From the NCBI GenBank assembly GCA_023453025.1, contig JAEXUD010000004.1, positions 128,004 to 192,003 of the forward strand: DNA of 64,000 nt. Direction: 5' to 3'. Origin of the DNA: Bacillota bacterium. GTDB lineage: Bacteria; Bacillota; Clostridia; Tissierellales; Sedimentibacteraceae. Made by a program: the position numbers and the translations under genes. This document shows positions 63,975 through 64,000 of the stretch, one piece after another. Numbering within the stretch: position 1 is the first letter of the stretch; each line of letters starts with the position of its first letter. The notes beneath the pieces are model-generated. The model was given only the letters and a program-made list of their open reading frames with translations. It had not been told where the DNA came from and made no database searches.

Positions 63975-64000
63975 GTTTATCTTATAATATACAAAAAGCT

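Noticed and set aside
1..64000. CRISPR arrays, tRNA and rRNA genes, intact insertion sequences
   Set aside because: None were recognised; the only mobile remnants are the broken reverse transcriptase and the small repeats.

Overview
The window looks like chromosome from a low-GC, probably anaerobic Gram-positive bacterium of the Clostridia. The evidence is AT-rich DNA, strong AGGAGG ribosome sites, three T-box leaders, a CtsR-McsA-McsB-ClpC stress operon, a non-discriminating AspRS with GatCAB, and an archaeal-type split glutamate synthase. A Tissierellales/Sedimentibacter-like source would fit, but that is a guess. No tRNA, rRNA, CRISPR array or intact mobile element was seen.

Layout. 0-4.4 kb: a 5'-truncated metallophosphoesterase, a secreted LysM-bearing 5'-nucleotidase and T-box-controlled proS. 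4.5-10.7 kb: an RND efflux operon (adaptor, pump, TetR, TolC-like protein) behind a consensus promoter and a TetR-type operator. 10.7-19.3 kb: a giant 1371-residue DUF445-like membrane protein, an EF-G paralogue and a secreted DUF5050-like protein. 19.5-22.9 kb: a T-box-controlled amino-acid ABC importer whose binding protein and leader both point to cysteine. 22.9-27 kb: a small transcription unit with a 44-codon ORF and terminator, an MFS transporter, a peroxiredoxin-fold protein lacking its catalytic cysteine, and a MATE pump. 27-30.7 kb: an arsenic cluster (arsR, thioredoxin-like protein and ArsP-like permease, arsC, arsR, acr3). 31-35.6 kb: ctsR-mcsA-mcsB-clpC with three CtsR half-sites. 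35.6-43.4 kb: two XRE regulators, brnQ, pstSCAB (PstS carries an N-terminal stalk domain) and a DUF1273/SLOG protein. 43.5-52.4 kb: a GntR-controlled catabolic cluster with three RraA-fold proteins, a TRAP transporter, 2-hydroxyacid dehydrogenases and a YhcH protein. It shows decay: a broken group II intron reverse transcriptase and a truncated dehydrogenase. 52.4-57.9 kb: aspS-gatCAB behind a T-box whose specifier overlaps a Glu and an Asn codon. 57.9-63.6 kb, minus strand: gltB1-gltB2-gltB3-glnA-ANTAR regulator, an ammonia-assimilation operon with a consensus promoter and a leader terminator. The window ends with an XRE regulator.

The least explained items are a dispersed two-hairpin repeat present three times (about 23.2, 52.8 and 63.3 kb, always near a gene start), the 44-codon unit ahead of the MFS gene, the giant DUF445 protein, the active-site-dead peroxiredoxin and the triple RraA cluster. 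A recurrent feature is a rho-independent terminator whose arm also encodes the last residues of a gene (gatB and the DUF445 gene).
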